From JL08 sp965363755 (GTDB lineage: Bacteria; Pseudomonadota; Alphaproteobacteria; Rhodobacterales; Rhodobacteraceae): 6,527 bases of DNA. The stretch is taken from positions 1 through 6,527 of the forward strand of contig CBDTVL010000219.1 in the NCBI GenBank assembly GCA_965363755.1. Direction: 5' to 3'. The notes under the pieces were generated by a model. The model searched no databases. It was not told the origin of the DNA and saw only the letters and a list, made by a program, of their open reading frames with translations. Positions 1-6,069 of the stretch are shown here, in pieces. The position numbers and the translations under genes were made by a program. Within the stretch, counting starts at the first letter, position 1. Each line of letters opens with the position of its first letter.

Positions 1-3
1 GAT

Positions 4-213
4 ATGGGAAACGCACGACACTTAGAGAGAAACACGACCCAAAAAGCGTGGCACTGGATCGCTCTGGTTGTGCTTGGAATTGCAATAGGTTATCTGGTTT
101 TTGGCGCGCCAAAGGGGTGGGAGAAGATGCAAGCTTCGATCAGCTATGACGCCGGAACGCTTTCGGGCGAAGACTGGCACGGAAACGTCCGACGCTCGTC
201 ACCTGGCCGCTAA
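4..213 (+). CDS. Small single-helix membrane protein, function unknown
   Basis: A 69-residue ORF that I do not recognise. Residues 1-15 are polar and basic. Residues about 17-35 (from the WHW stretch to VFGAP) form one strongly hydrophobic segment, long enough for a single transmembrane helix or an uncleaved signal anchor. The remaining 34 residues are polar and rich in Gly, Ser and Trp. The ATG lies three bases from the window edge, so its ribosome binding site cannot be seen. The frame is open to the edge, so the true start may lie upstream. It converges on tadA and the two stop codons overlap (CTAA at 210-213 supplies TAA on + and TAG on -). The membrane-protein composition argues for a real gene. 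Its short length and lack of a recognised family keep confidence moderate. Confidence 0.5.
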   Translation: MGNARHLERNTTQKAWHWIALVVLGIAIGYLVFGAPKGWEKMQASISYDAGTLSGEDWHGNVRRSSPGR

Positions 214-668
214 GTCCGCGCTCTCTTTGCAGTAAAGAAATCACGCAACAGCGCCTCGGACTCCGGGGCGCTTATGCCGTCATAAACCTCAGGAACATGA
301 TGGCACTGAGGATGGGAAAACACCCGCGCGCCTTGGGCGACGCCACCTGATTTCGGGTCCGCAGCTCCATAATACAAACGAGTGATCCGCGCGGCACTGA
401 TTGCAGCGGCGCACATCGGACATGGTTCAAGCGTGACATAGAGATCGTGGCCGAGCAACCGGTCTGAGCCCAGCGCAGCGCAAGCCGTCCGGATAGCCAG
501 AACCTCAGCATGGGCTGTTGGATCATTCAATTCACGGGTCCTATTGCCTGCCGCCGCCACCACAATTCCACACGCGTCGACAACCACAGCGCCAACGGGA
601 ACTTCACCGCGCACAGCTGCTGATCTTGCCTCGCTAAGGGCTTGGGCCATATGGGATTTGAACACCAT
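210..668 (-). CDS. tadA: tRNA-specific adenosine deaminase TadA
   Basis: A 152-residue cytidine/deoxycytidylate-deaminase-fold enzyme. TadA converts adenosine to inosine at wobble position 34 of tRNA-Arg(ACG) in the cytoplasm, which lets one tRNA read several Arg codons. The zinc site is complete: His53 and the proton-shuttling Glu55 lie in the HAE motif, and Cys83 and Cys86 lie in the PCPMC motif. The N-terminal EVPVGAVVV strand and Asn42 (in GN) are also typical. Length matches the bacterial family (about 150-170 aa). The start at 668 has no clear Shine-Dalgarno sequence. Met7, just downstream (codon 648-650), is an alternative start. The gene is divergent from the rluB-like gene across 62 bp and converges on the small ORF at 4-213. 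A generic guanine or cytosine deaminase is less likely, because the HAE and PCPMC context and the length fit TadA best. Confidence 0.93.
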   Translation of the reverse strand: MVFKSHMAQALSEARSAAVRGEVPVGAVVVDACGIVVAAAGNRTRELNDPTAHAEVLAIRTACAALGSDRLLGHDLYVTLEPCPMCAAAISAARITRLYYGAADPKSGGVAQGARVFSHPQCHHVPEVYDGISAPESEALLRDFFTAKRART

Positions 669-730
669 GGCCCAGTCTGGCCCGCAATGGATGCTTTCGC
701 AAGCAAGGCAGATGGGCTAAGCCCGCGCCT
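669..730. promoter_or_regulatory. Divergent tadA / rluB-like intergenic region
   Basis: These 62 bp separate two divergent start codons and must hold at least one promoter if neither gene is read through. Three short perfect dyads are visible: CCAG-T-CTGG (672-680), TGCTT-TCGC-AAGCA (692-705) and GGGCT-A-AGCCC (714-724). The last ends six bases before the rluB-like ATG. No convincing -35/-10 pair and no AGGAGG-like ribosome site stand out for either gene. The assignment as regulatory rests on position only. Confidence 0.4.
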
Positions 731-1543
731 ATGACAAAAACAACTTCTTCGCCGCCCGGTGACCGGATCGCCAAAGTATTGGCTCGCGCCGGTATCGCAT
801 CACGTCGTGACGCCGAGCGGATCATTGCAGCGGGGCGAGTCACGGTGAATGGTGACAAGATCACCAGCCCGGCGCTGAATGTGACGAGCGCTGATAAGAT
901 CACTGTTGATGGCAAACCGCTCAACCCGCCCGAACCTGCGCGGCTGTGGCTTTACCACAAACCGACAGGTCTGGTGACCACCAACCGCGACGAACAGGGG
1001 CGGCGCACGATTTATGATGATCTGCCCGAAGACCTTCCACGCGTGATGAGCGTCGGCCGGCTTGACATCAATTCCGAAGGCCTGCTGCTTTTGACCAATG
1101 ACGGCGGTGTGAAACGGCAACTGGAATTGCCCAGCACTGGCTGGTTGCGCAAATACCGCGTGCGGGTCAAAGGCCGGCCCAAAGACGAGATGTTAGAGCC
1201 ATTGCGCAAAGGGCTTGTAGTGGGTGGAGAGCGATTCCTGCCAATGATTGTGACCGTTGACCGACAGCAAGGTGCCAATGCTTGGCTTACGATTGGGCTG
1301 CGCGAAGGCAAAAACCGAGAGATCCGTCGCGCACTGGAAGATGTCGGGCTAAGTGTGAACCGATTGATCAGAATCTCTTACGGCCCATTCCAGCTGGCAC
1401 AGCTCAAACCCGGTGAGGTTGAAGAAATCCGCCGCAAAGTCATGCGCGACCAACTGGGCATGGACGTGCAAGAGGCTGAGACCAGTACTGGCACGGCCCC
1501 TAAGAAAACCGTAAAACGTGTCCAAAGGCGACGCAACACCTAG
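731..1543 (+). CDS. rluB: 23S rRNA pseudouridine synthase, RsuA/RluB family
   Basis: A 270-residue RNA pseudouridine synthase. An S4 RNA-binding domain occupies about residues 10-57 (RIAKVLARAGIASRRDAE, then GRVTVNG). The catalytic domain follows from about residue 70. Its signature GRLDINSEGLLLLTNDG (109-125) places the catalytic Asp at 112. The late conserved motif EGKNREIRR is at 192-200. The tail (about 256-270) is basic and probably contacts RNA. RluB modifies U2605 of E. coli 23S rRNA. RsuA (16S) and RluE/RluF are paralogues with the same motifs, so the RluB assignment is a best fit from length, the S4 domain and the tadA neighbourhood. The ATG at 731 lacks an obvious Shine-Dalgarno sequence, but the S4 domain begins about nine residues later, as expected. 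The stop is followed by the 130-bp gap before the next operon. Confidence 0.88.
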   Translation: MTKTTSSPPGDRIAKVLARAGIASRRDAERIIAAGRVTVNGDKITSPALNVTSADKITVDGKPLNPPEPARLWLYHKPTGLVTTNRDEQGRRTIYDDLPEDLPRVMSVGRLDINSEGLLLLTNDGGVKRQLELPSTGWLRKYRVRVKGRPKDEMLEPLRKGLVVGGERFLPMIVTVDRQQGANAWLTIGLREGKNREIRRALEDVGLSVNRLIRISYGPFQLAQLKPGEVEEIRRKVMRDQLGMDVQEAETSTGTAPKKTVKRVQRRRNT

Positions 1544-1673
1544 AGTTTTCCCCCTTTTACCTTAGGTTGGTTGTCACATAAGCTATCAAGACAACAAGTA
1601 GAAACATGCTGGCAATTGCACTGGTAAGGACACACGAGACCGCCTATATTCCGGGCTGTTTCAGGGGGTAATA
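1544..1673 (+). promoter_or_regulatory. Probable promoter/leader region of the stress operon
   Basis: This 130-bp non-coding stretch is the only gap over 65 bp in the window. It lies directly upstream of the six-gene same-strand run, so the operon promoter most likely sits here. An inverted repeat GTTGTC...GACAAC (1570-1575 and 1590-1595) is centred on AGCT. TTGTCA at 1571-1576 resembles a -35 box but has no good -10 at 16-18 bp. TATATT at 1645-1650 resembles a -10, but the nearest TTGCAC (1616-1621) is 23 bp away, which is too far. No rluB terminator hairpin with a T-run was found, so read-through from rluB is possible. Confidence 0.4.
1663..1669 (+). promoter_or_regulatory. Ribosome binding site of the 29-aa ORF
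   Basis: AGGGGGT lies four bases before the ATG at 1674. It pairs with the anti-Shine-Dalgarno sequence with one G-U wobble. It is one of the better ribosome sites in the window, and it supports translation of an ORF that size filters would discard. Confidence 0.5.
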
Positions 1674-1763
1674 ATGACGCCATCCGGCATTCAAAAAGTT
1701 GCCTATGCAGCACTGATCGTGCTGCTTTTTGGTGTGGCAACCGGCTGGCTTGGGGGGCTTTAA
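1674..1763 (+). CDS. 29-aa single-helix membrane peptide, function unknown
   Basis: The frame ATG (1674) to TAA (1761-1763) encodes 29 residues. A short polar start (MTPSGIQK) is followed by a hydrophobic segment from Val9 to Leu29, interrupted only by small residues and one Trp. That is about the length of one transmembrane helix, and the peptide ends almost directly after it. A G-rich ribosome site precedes it (1663-1669). Only two bases separate its stop from the ATG of the XpaC-like gene. The likely ribosome site of that gene (GGGGGG, 1752-1757) lies inside this ORF, so the two are probably translationally coupled. I do not recognise a family. By position it could be a small subunit or assembly partner of the XpaC-like protein, or only a leader ORF that sets its translation. 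The coding call rests on the ribosome site, the helix composition and the coupling. Confidence 0.6.
   Translation: MTPSGIQKVAYAALIVLLFGVATGWLGGL
1752..1757 (+). promoter_or_regulatory. Internal ribosome site for the XpaC-like gene
   Basis: GGGGGG sits eight bases before the ATG at 1766, inside the last codons of the 29-aa ORF. The nearer AAGG (1762-1765) touches the ATG and is too close to act as a Shine-Dalgarno sequence. Ribosomes finishing the small ORF would pass over this site, which suggests translational coupling. Confidence 0.4.
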
Positions 1764-1765
1764 GG

Positions 1766-2671
1766 ATGGCCAAGCGCTATGGCGGAAAATTCAGCCCGGA
1801 CGAAGCGCAGGCAGAAGCCCAAACACCGCGCGGCAATTTTGAGCGCGCTCAGGTCGATCCGGCAGGTGCGCGTTCAAACATCCTGTTCATTCCGGCAGCC
1901 ATACTTATCTTCACGTCGCTCACCGACGGCGCTATCGGACTGACGCTGGGTCTGGTCGCCGCCGCATTTCTGACATTGGCCGCATGGTTGCTGCGCGAGG
2001 GATTGCGCGCCGAGGCGGCGTATATGTCGCGCAAAGTCGCCCGCAGGCCCGGATTTCCGCGCAAGATGGCCGCCAGCCTGTTGACCGGTATCGGTGTGGC
2101 ACTTGCGGCGTACAAATCCGACTCTGTGTCAGCGGCGGCTGATCCGAGCCTTATTGCACCAATCTTATATGGCATCGTCGCGATGATCCTGCACTCTGTC
2201 AGCTTTGGGTTTGACCCGATGAAAGACAAAGGCATGGAAGGCATAGACACTTTTCAGCAAGATCGGGTGGCGCGCGTCGTGGACGAGGCGGAAAAACACC
2301 TTGCGTCCATGACAGTTGCTATTGCCCGTGCCGGAGACCGTCAGTTGGAAGCGCGTGTAGAAACGTTCCAAAACACAGCGCGTGATCTGATCCGAACAGT
2401 CGAGGAAGATCCGCGTGACTTGACCGCCGCCCGCAAATATCTCGGCGTCTATTTGATGGGCGCGCGTGATGCGACAGTGAAATTCTCTGATGTCTACAGT
2501 CGAACCCGCGATGCACAGGCGCGCAGTGATTATGCCGCTTTACTGGATGATTTGGACCAAAATTTTGCCGCCCGCACCCGAAAGTCGCTGTTGGACGATC
2601 GCAGTGACCTGAACATTGAAATCGATGTGTTGCGGGATCGTTTGCAACGCGAAGGCGTCCGTGTCGACTGA
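1766..2671 (+). CDS. XpaC-like membrane protein (5-bromo-4-chloroindolyl phosphate hydrolysis family)
   Basis: A 301-residue protein in two halves. The first has a polar N-terminus (1-36) and about four hydrophobic segments (roughly 38-53, 55-76, 101-116 and 128-148), separated by a basic loop at 77-100. The second half (about 155-301) is charged, helical and soluble. It contains the stretch DPRDLTAARKYLGVYLMGAR (215-234), which resembles the conserved 'arkFLnyYL' region of the XpaC/Halogen_Hydrol family (Pfam PF10112, from memory). The family name comes from an indicator-dye phenotype in Bacillus. No phosphatase motif is visible here, so enzymatic activity should not be assumed. XpaC-like genes commonly sit beside telA, as here (31-bp gap), and the pair is likely one functional unit at the inner membrane. 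Confidence 0.75.
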   Translation: MAKRYGGKFSPDEAQAEAQTPRGNFERAQVDPAGARSNILFIPAAILIFTSLTDGAIGLTLGLVAAAFLTLAAWLLREGLRAEAAYMSRKVARRPGFPRKMAASLLTGIGVALAAYKSDSVSAAADPSLIAPILYGIVAMILHSVSFGFDPMKDKGMEGIDTFQQDRVARVVDEAEKHLASMTVAIARAGDRQLEARVETFQNTARDLIRTVEEDPRDLTAARKYLGVYLMGARDATVKFSDVYSRTRDAQARSDYAALLDDLDQNFAARTRKSLLDDRSDLNIEIDVLRDRLQREGVRVD

Positions 2672-2688
2672 CGCGCCTGCCAATTAGT

Positions 2689-2694
2689 AAAGGA
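2689..2694 (+). promoter_or_regulatory. Ribosome binding site of telA-like gene
   Basis: AAAGGA lies eight bases before the ATG at 2703, in the 31-bp gap after the XpaC-like stop. It supports this start over the in-frame Met codons further inside the gene, such as Met14. Confidence 0.6.
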
Positions 2695-2702
2695 AAATAC
2701 CA

Positions 2703-3893
2703 ATGTCTGACACTGTCCGCCAAAAAGCAGAAAAGACGCTTGCCATGGTCGAAGAAGTCACTGCCGTCGTTCTGCCGGAACCTGCAGGCGACATCGTACC
2801 TCTGGCGCAAGCTGATGCGCCGGTGAGTGCTGAAATCCGCAAGCGCATGGACGAAATCGACATGAGCGATACCAACTCGATTGTCTCATTCGGGTCTGGC
2901 GCGCAGGCTGAGTTGCAGGAAATCTCGCAGGCAATGCTGGGTGGTGTGCGCAACAAAGATGTCGGGCCAGCAGGCGATAGCTTGCGCAATATCGTGACGA
3001 CCATTCGTGGCTTTTCAGTCAGCGAACTGGATGTCCGCCGCAAACGCACGTGGTGGGAAAAACTATTGGGGCAAGCCGCGCCTTTTGCCAAATTCACTGC
3101 CAAATTCGAATCCATTCAGGGGCAGATTGATAAAATCACAGACGACCTTCTGGGTCATGAGCACACGCTGCTCAAGGACATAAAATCGCTGGATATTCTC
3201 TACGACAAAACGCTGCAGTTTTATGACGAACTTGCACTTTACATTGCTGCGGGCACCGAAAAGCTCGAAGAGCTGGACGGCACCGTCATCCCGCTGAAAG
3301 CGGCAGAAGTAGACAAGGCACCCGAGGCTGATCAGGTGATGGTGGCACAGGAATTGCGCGATCTGCGCGCCGCGCGGGATGATCTGGAGCGCAGGGTGCA
3401 CGATCTGAAACTCACACGTCAGGTCACGATGCAGTCGCTGCCATCCATCCGGTTGGTACAGGAAAACGACAAGTCGCTGGTCACCAAAATCAATTCGACT
3501 CTGGTGAACACCGTACCGCTTTGGGAAACGCAACTGGCACAAGCCGTCACGATCCAGCGCAGCGCAGAGGCCGCCGGCGCGGTCCGCGATGCAAATGATC
3601 TGACCAACGAATTGCTGACGGCAAACGCCAAGAATCTGCGCGACAGCAATAAGATTATCCGCGAGGAAATGGAACGTGGCGTGTTCGATATCGAAGCTGT
3701 CAAACAGGCCAACGCCGATCTGATTGGCACCATCAATGAAAGCCTTGCAATCGCGGACGAAGGCAAAACCAAACGGGCCGCGGCTGAAGCGGAGTTGAAA
3801 AAGATGGAGGCCGAGCTGCGCGATACACTGGCATCTGCCAAAGCCCGCAAAGACGGAACAGGCGACAACGCCGGCACCGCAGTTCCGGGGTAA
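2703..3893 (+). CDS. telA: TelA/KlaA family toxic anion resistance protein
   Basis: A 396-residue protein of the TelA family (Pfam PF05816), soluble and almost wholly helical. The N-terminus (1-55) is variable. The conserved core runs from about residue 85 to 350. It includes WWEKLLG (117-123), the GHEHTLLKDIKSLDILYDKT region (151-170), YIAAGTEKLEEL (180-191) and the strongly conserved LTRQVTMQSLPSIRLVQEND stretch (237-256). The tail (about 355-385) is a charged Lys/Glu/Ala coiled coil. Members were first linked to tellurite resistance on the plasmid RK2 kil/tel locus and later to resistance to envelope-active antimicrobials. Their molecular action is not established. Length is normal and nothing is broken. 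Together with the XpaC-like and SPFH genes it suggests a cytoplasmic scaffold for membrane stress rather than a tellurite-specific enzyme. Confidence 0.9.
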   Translation: MSDTVRQKAEKTLAMVEEVTAVVLPEPAGDIVPLAQADAPVSAEIRKRMDEIDMSDTNSIVSFGSGAQAELQEISQAMLGGVRNKDVGPAGDSLRNIVTTIRGFSVSELDVRRKRTWWEKLLGQAAPFAKFTAKFESIQGQIDKITDDLLGHEHTLLKDIKSLDILYDKTLQFYDELALYIAAGTEKLEELDGTVIPLKAAEVDKAPEADQVMVAQELRDLRAARDDLERRVHDLKLTRQVTMQSLPSIRLVQENDKSLVTKINSTLVNTVPLWETQLAQAVTIQRSAEAAGAVRDANDLTNELLTANAKNLRDSNKIIREEMERGVFDIEAVKQANADLIGTINESLAIADEGKTKRAAAEAELKKMEAELRDTLASAKARKDGTGDNAGTAVPG

Positions 3894-3901
3894 ACCAAGA
3901 G

Positions 3902-4870
3902 ATGGGGTCATCAGCCGTCTTTGAACGCTGGGTCCAGCTGTGGCGACGCGCCATTGTGGCGGTCGCGCTGACCGTCGTTGCGGCGTGCGATCTGGTGCCA
4001 CCTGAGCAACCAAAGCCTGTCGCACCAACAGGGTCTGCGCCCCAACAGCTCACCGAACCCTCGGACAGCAGCATTGCACTAAGCCGCTATTATGCACGCG
4101 CTCAGAACGACATGCTGGTGCGGGGCTTGTTGCGTCAAGATGGCGGCGGCCCAGATACACCATTTACCGCCAACGATCTGGCCCGCAATTTTGAGCGAAT
4201 CGCATTTTATGACGAATATGCCCGTGGGTCTGGATTAAGTCGCGGAGGCGGTGTCCAAGCTGGCCTGCGCCGCTGGGGAGGTCCGGTGCGCATGACTGCG
4301 CGGTTTGGCAACAGCGTCGGTGCCGATCAGCGTGCAAAAGACACTGCTGAGGTCCGCAGCTATGCTGCAAGGCTCGCCCGGATTACTGGTCACCCGATCA
4401 GCTATTCCGAGAGCAACCCGAATTTTCACGTCTTTTTTCTGAGTGAGGATGACCGGCCCGCCGCCATCCCGCGCATCCGCGCAATTGTTCCCGGGATGTC
4501 AGAGACCTCAATGGGTATTTTCCGCAACATCCCACGCTCAATCCATTGTCTTGTAGCGGCGTTTTCAGAAAATGGACATGAACAGAATTATACAACGGCA
4601 ATTGCAGTGATACGCGCCGAACACCCGGCCCTGCTGCGGCGTTCTTGTGTGCACGAAGAATTGGCGCAGGGTCTGGGATTGGCCAATGATAGTCCGGCCG
4701 CCCGTCCGTCAATCTTTAACGATGATGATGAATTTGCGCTGCTCACCAGCCAAGATGAATTGTTACTGCAGATGCTCTATGATCCACGGCTAAAACAAAG
4801 CATGAGCTTGGAAGAAGCCTCGCCGATTGCGCATATTATCGCCCGCGAACTCGTGGATGGTGACCTTTGA
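3902..4870 (+). CDS. DUF2927-type lipoprotein
   Basis: A 322-residue predicted lipoprotein. The basic n-region (to Arg16) is followed by a hydrophobic stretch and the lipobox V-A-A-C, with the lipidated Cys at 29 and Asp at +2. A Pro-rich linker (31-56) leads to a globular domain (about 58-322). The best-conserved looking part is C-terminal: a Cys in IHC (206), then CVHEELAQGLGLANDS (249-264), SIFNDDDEFALLTSQDELLL (270-289) and MLYDPRLKQSMS (291-302). This matches my memory of DUF2927 (PF11150), a family found in alphaproteobacterial lipoproteins with no known function. Cys206 and Cys249 could form a disulfide in the periplasm. The HE pair at 251-252 recalls a zinc-protease helix, but the second metal His is absent. 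The start is eight bases after the telA stop with only a weak AAGAG site, which suggests coupling to telA. Confidence 0.75.
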   Translation: MGSSAVFERWVQLWRRAIVAVALTVVAACDLVPPEQPKPVAPTGSAPQQLTEPSDSSIALSRYYARAQNDMLVRGLLRQDGGGPDTPFTANDLARNFERIAFYDEYARGSGLSRGGGVQAGLRRWGGPVRMTARFGNSVGADQRAKDTAEVRSYAARLARITGHPISYSESNPNFHVFFLSEDDRPAAIPRIRAIVPGMSETSMGIFRNIPRSIHCLVAAFSENGHEQNYTTAIAVIRAEHPALLRRSCVHEELAQGLGLANDSPAARPSIFNDDDEFALLTSQDELLLQMLYDPRLKQSMSLEEASPIAHIIARELVDGDL

Positions 4871-4897
4871 GCGTCGCCCGCCAACAAACCTAGAACC

Positions 4898-4904
4898 AAG
4901 AGGA
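4898..4904 (+). promoter_or_regulatory. Ribosome binding site deciding the SPFH gene start
   Basis: AAGAGGA ends eight bases before the ATG at 4913, which is good spacing. Another ATG at 4908 is only three bases from this site and out of frame (it stops after eight codons), so 4913 is the supported start. Confidence 0.65.
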
Positions 4905-4912
4905 CCAATGCT

Positions 4913-6022
4913 ATGGGTATATTCGATTTTCTGACCGGAGAGTTCATCGACGTGATCCATTGGGTGGACGACACTCGTGACACAATGGTCTGGCGGTTCG
5001 AGCGCGAGGGGCATGAGATCAAATACGGTGCCAAATTAACAGTGCGTGAAGGTCAGGCAGCGGTGTTTGTGCACGAAGGACAACTGGCTGATGTATTCAC
5101 ACCTGGGCTTTATATGTTGGAAACCAACAACATGCCGGTGCTGACAACTCTGATGCACTGGGATCACGGCTTCAAGAGCCCGTTTAAATCCGAAATTTAC
5201 TTCGTCAACACCACACGTTTCAATGATCTGAAATGGGGAACCAAAAACCCGATCATTGCACGCGACCCAGAATTCGGTCCGATCCGTCTGCGGGCGTTTG
5301 GGACTTACTCGGTGCGAGTCACTGATGCGGCCAAATTCTTACGCGAGATTGTCGGTACTGACGGTGAGTTCACAATGGACGAGATCAGTTTTCAGGTCCG
5401 AAACATCATCGTGCAGGAATTCTCGCGGGTGATCGCGTCTTCGGGCATTCCGGTGTTGGACATGGCCGCAAACACCGCTGATCTGGGAAAACTGATCGCC
5501 TCCGAAATAGCTCCCACACTTGCGGCCTACGGGCTTACGATTCCAGAACTTTACATCGAAAACATCTCGCTTCCTCCTGCAGTAGAAGAGGCATTGGACA
5601 AACGCACCTCAATGGGGCTGGCAGGCAATCTTGGCCGTTTCACTCAGTATTCTGCCGCCGAGGCAATGACTTCGGCGGCCAGCAACCCAAACGGCGGCGG
5701 CGGAATGGGGGCCGGATTGGGCATGGGAATGGGCATGGCGATGGCCGGGCAAATGGCCAATCCCGGCCCTTGGGGGGCGCAAACCCCAGTGGCTGCCCCA
5801 CCACCGCCGCCGCCGCTTGAGCACGTGTGGCACATTGCCGAAGCGGGCCAGACAAGCGGCCCGTTTTCCAAGGCGGCCCTTGGACGTATGTCAAAAGACG
5901 GAACATTAACGCGAGACTCGCTGGTTTGGACTGCGGGTCAGGACGGTTGGATGCGGGCCGAGGATGTGCAAGAACTCGCGCAGCTTTTCACCATCCTTCC
6001 CCCGCCCGCGCCACAATTCTGA
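4913..6022 (+). CDS. SPFH-domain protein with C-terminal GYF_2-like domain (YdjI-like)
   Basis: A 369-residue protein. The N-terminus (MGIFDFLTGEFIDVI) followed by an SPFH/band-7 domain (about 25-230) matches the soluble YdjI-like SPFH branch, often labelled 'virion core protein-like'. Typical stretches are IKYGAKLTVREGQAAVFVHE (36-55), the Phe-rich strand region at 90-135 (including RLRAFGTYSVRV) and PELYIENISLPPAVEEALDK (211-230). No transmembrane helix is visible, so membrane contact would be peripheral. A linker follows with a Gly/Met run (261-281) and six prolines (296-301). Then comes a GYF_2-like domain (about 305-360) with Trp306, GPF (316-318), VW (338-339) and GW (345-346). The protein ends in another Pro-rich stretch (LPPPAP). 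In Bacillus the YdjI-type protein works with PspA-like partners at the membrane. Here its partners are probably TelA, the XpaC-like protein and the zinc-ribbon protein encoded next. Confidence 0.85.
   Translation: MGIFDFLTGEFIDVIHWVDDTRDTMVWRFEREGHEIKYGAKLTVREGQAAVFVHEGQLADVFTPGLYMLETNNMPVLTTLMHWDHGFKSPFKSEIYFVNTTRFNDLKWGTKNPIIARDPEFGPIRLRAFGTYSVRVTDAAKFLREIVGTDGEFTMDEISFQVRNIIVQEFSRVIASSGIPVLDMAANTADLGKLIASEIAPTLAAYGLTIPELYIENISLPPAVEEALDKRTSMGLAGNLGRFTQYSAAEAMTSAASNPNGGGGMGAGLGMGMGMAMAGQMANPGPWGAQTPVAAPPPPPPLEHVWHIAEAGQTSGPFSKAALGRMSKDGTLTRDSLVWTAGQDGWMRAEDVQELAQLFTILPPPAPQF
5693..5755 (+). repeat. Low-complexity Gly/Met-coding tract
   Basis: An in-frame low-complexity tract inside the SPFH gene encodes residues 261-281. 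It consists of GGC runs and repeated GGCATGG/GGAATGG units that give a Gly-Met-rich linker. A second tract, of CCA/CCG codons at 5798-5815, gives six prolines. Both are prone to slippage but the frame is intact here. Confidence 0.7.
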
Positions 6023-6055
6023 CCCCGGCTTCAGTATGCTCCAAAAATGTTTGAC

Positions 6056-6061
6056 GCAGGG
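6056..6061 (+). promoter_or_regulatory. Ribosome binding site fixing the zinc-ribbon protein start
   Basis: GCAGGG lies eight bases before the ATG at 6070. An in-frame TGA at 6052-6054 rules out any start further upstream. The ATGs at 6036 and 6047 are in other frames. Confidence 0.5.
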
Positions 6062-6069
6062 TTTGCCAG

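Noticed and set aside
1544..1570. Possible rluB terminator (T- and C-rich run after the stop)
   Set aside because: There is a T/C run, but no stable GC stem precedes it. The only dyad is ACCT-T-AGGT, which is too short.
1540..1773. 77-codon minus-strand frame across the operon upstream gap
   Set aside because: It covers the promoter gap and the 29-aa ORF. Its product is a Cys/His/Arg-rich mix with no family resemblance, and the + strand has a better-supported small gene with a ribosome site.
2319..2810. 163-codon minus-strand frame spanning the XpaC-like/telA junction
   Set aside because: Its translation is full of His, Arg and Cys and looks like a shadow of the two real genes.
3063..4028. 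321-codon minus-strand frame opposite telA
   Set aside because: It is long, but it lies antisense to a clear TelA gene. Its translation is rich in Cys, Phe, Arg and Gln with no recognisable domain, as expected from a mirrored frame in GC-rich coding DNA.
4908..4934. Eight-codon ORF overlapping the SPFH start
   Set aside because: It is only three bases from the ribosome site and encodes no plausible product. The ATG at 4913 has correct spacing.
5693..5755. GGC/ATG repeats as a CRISPR or VNTR
   Set aside because: The units are irregular, in frame and confined to a protein linker, with no spacers.
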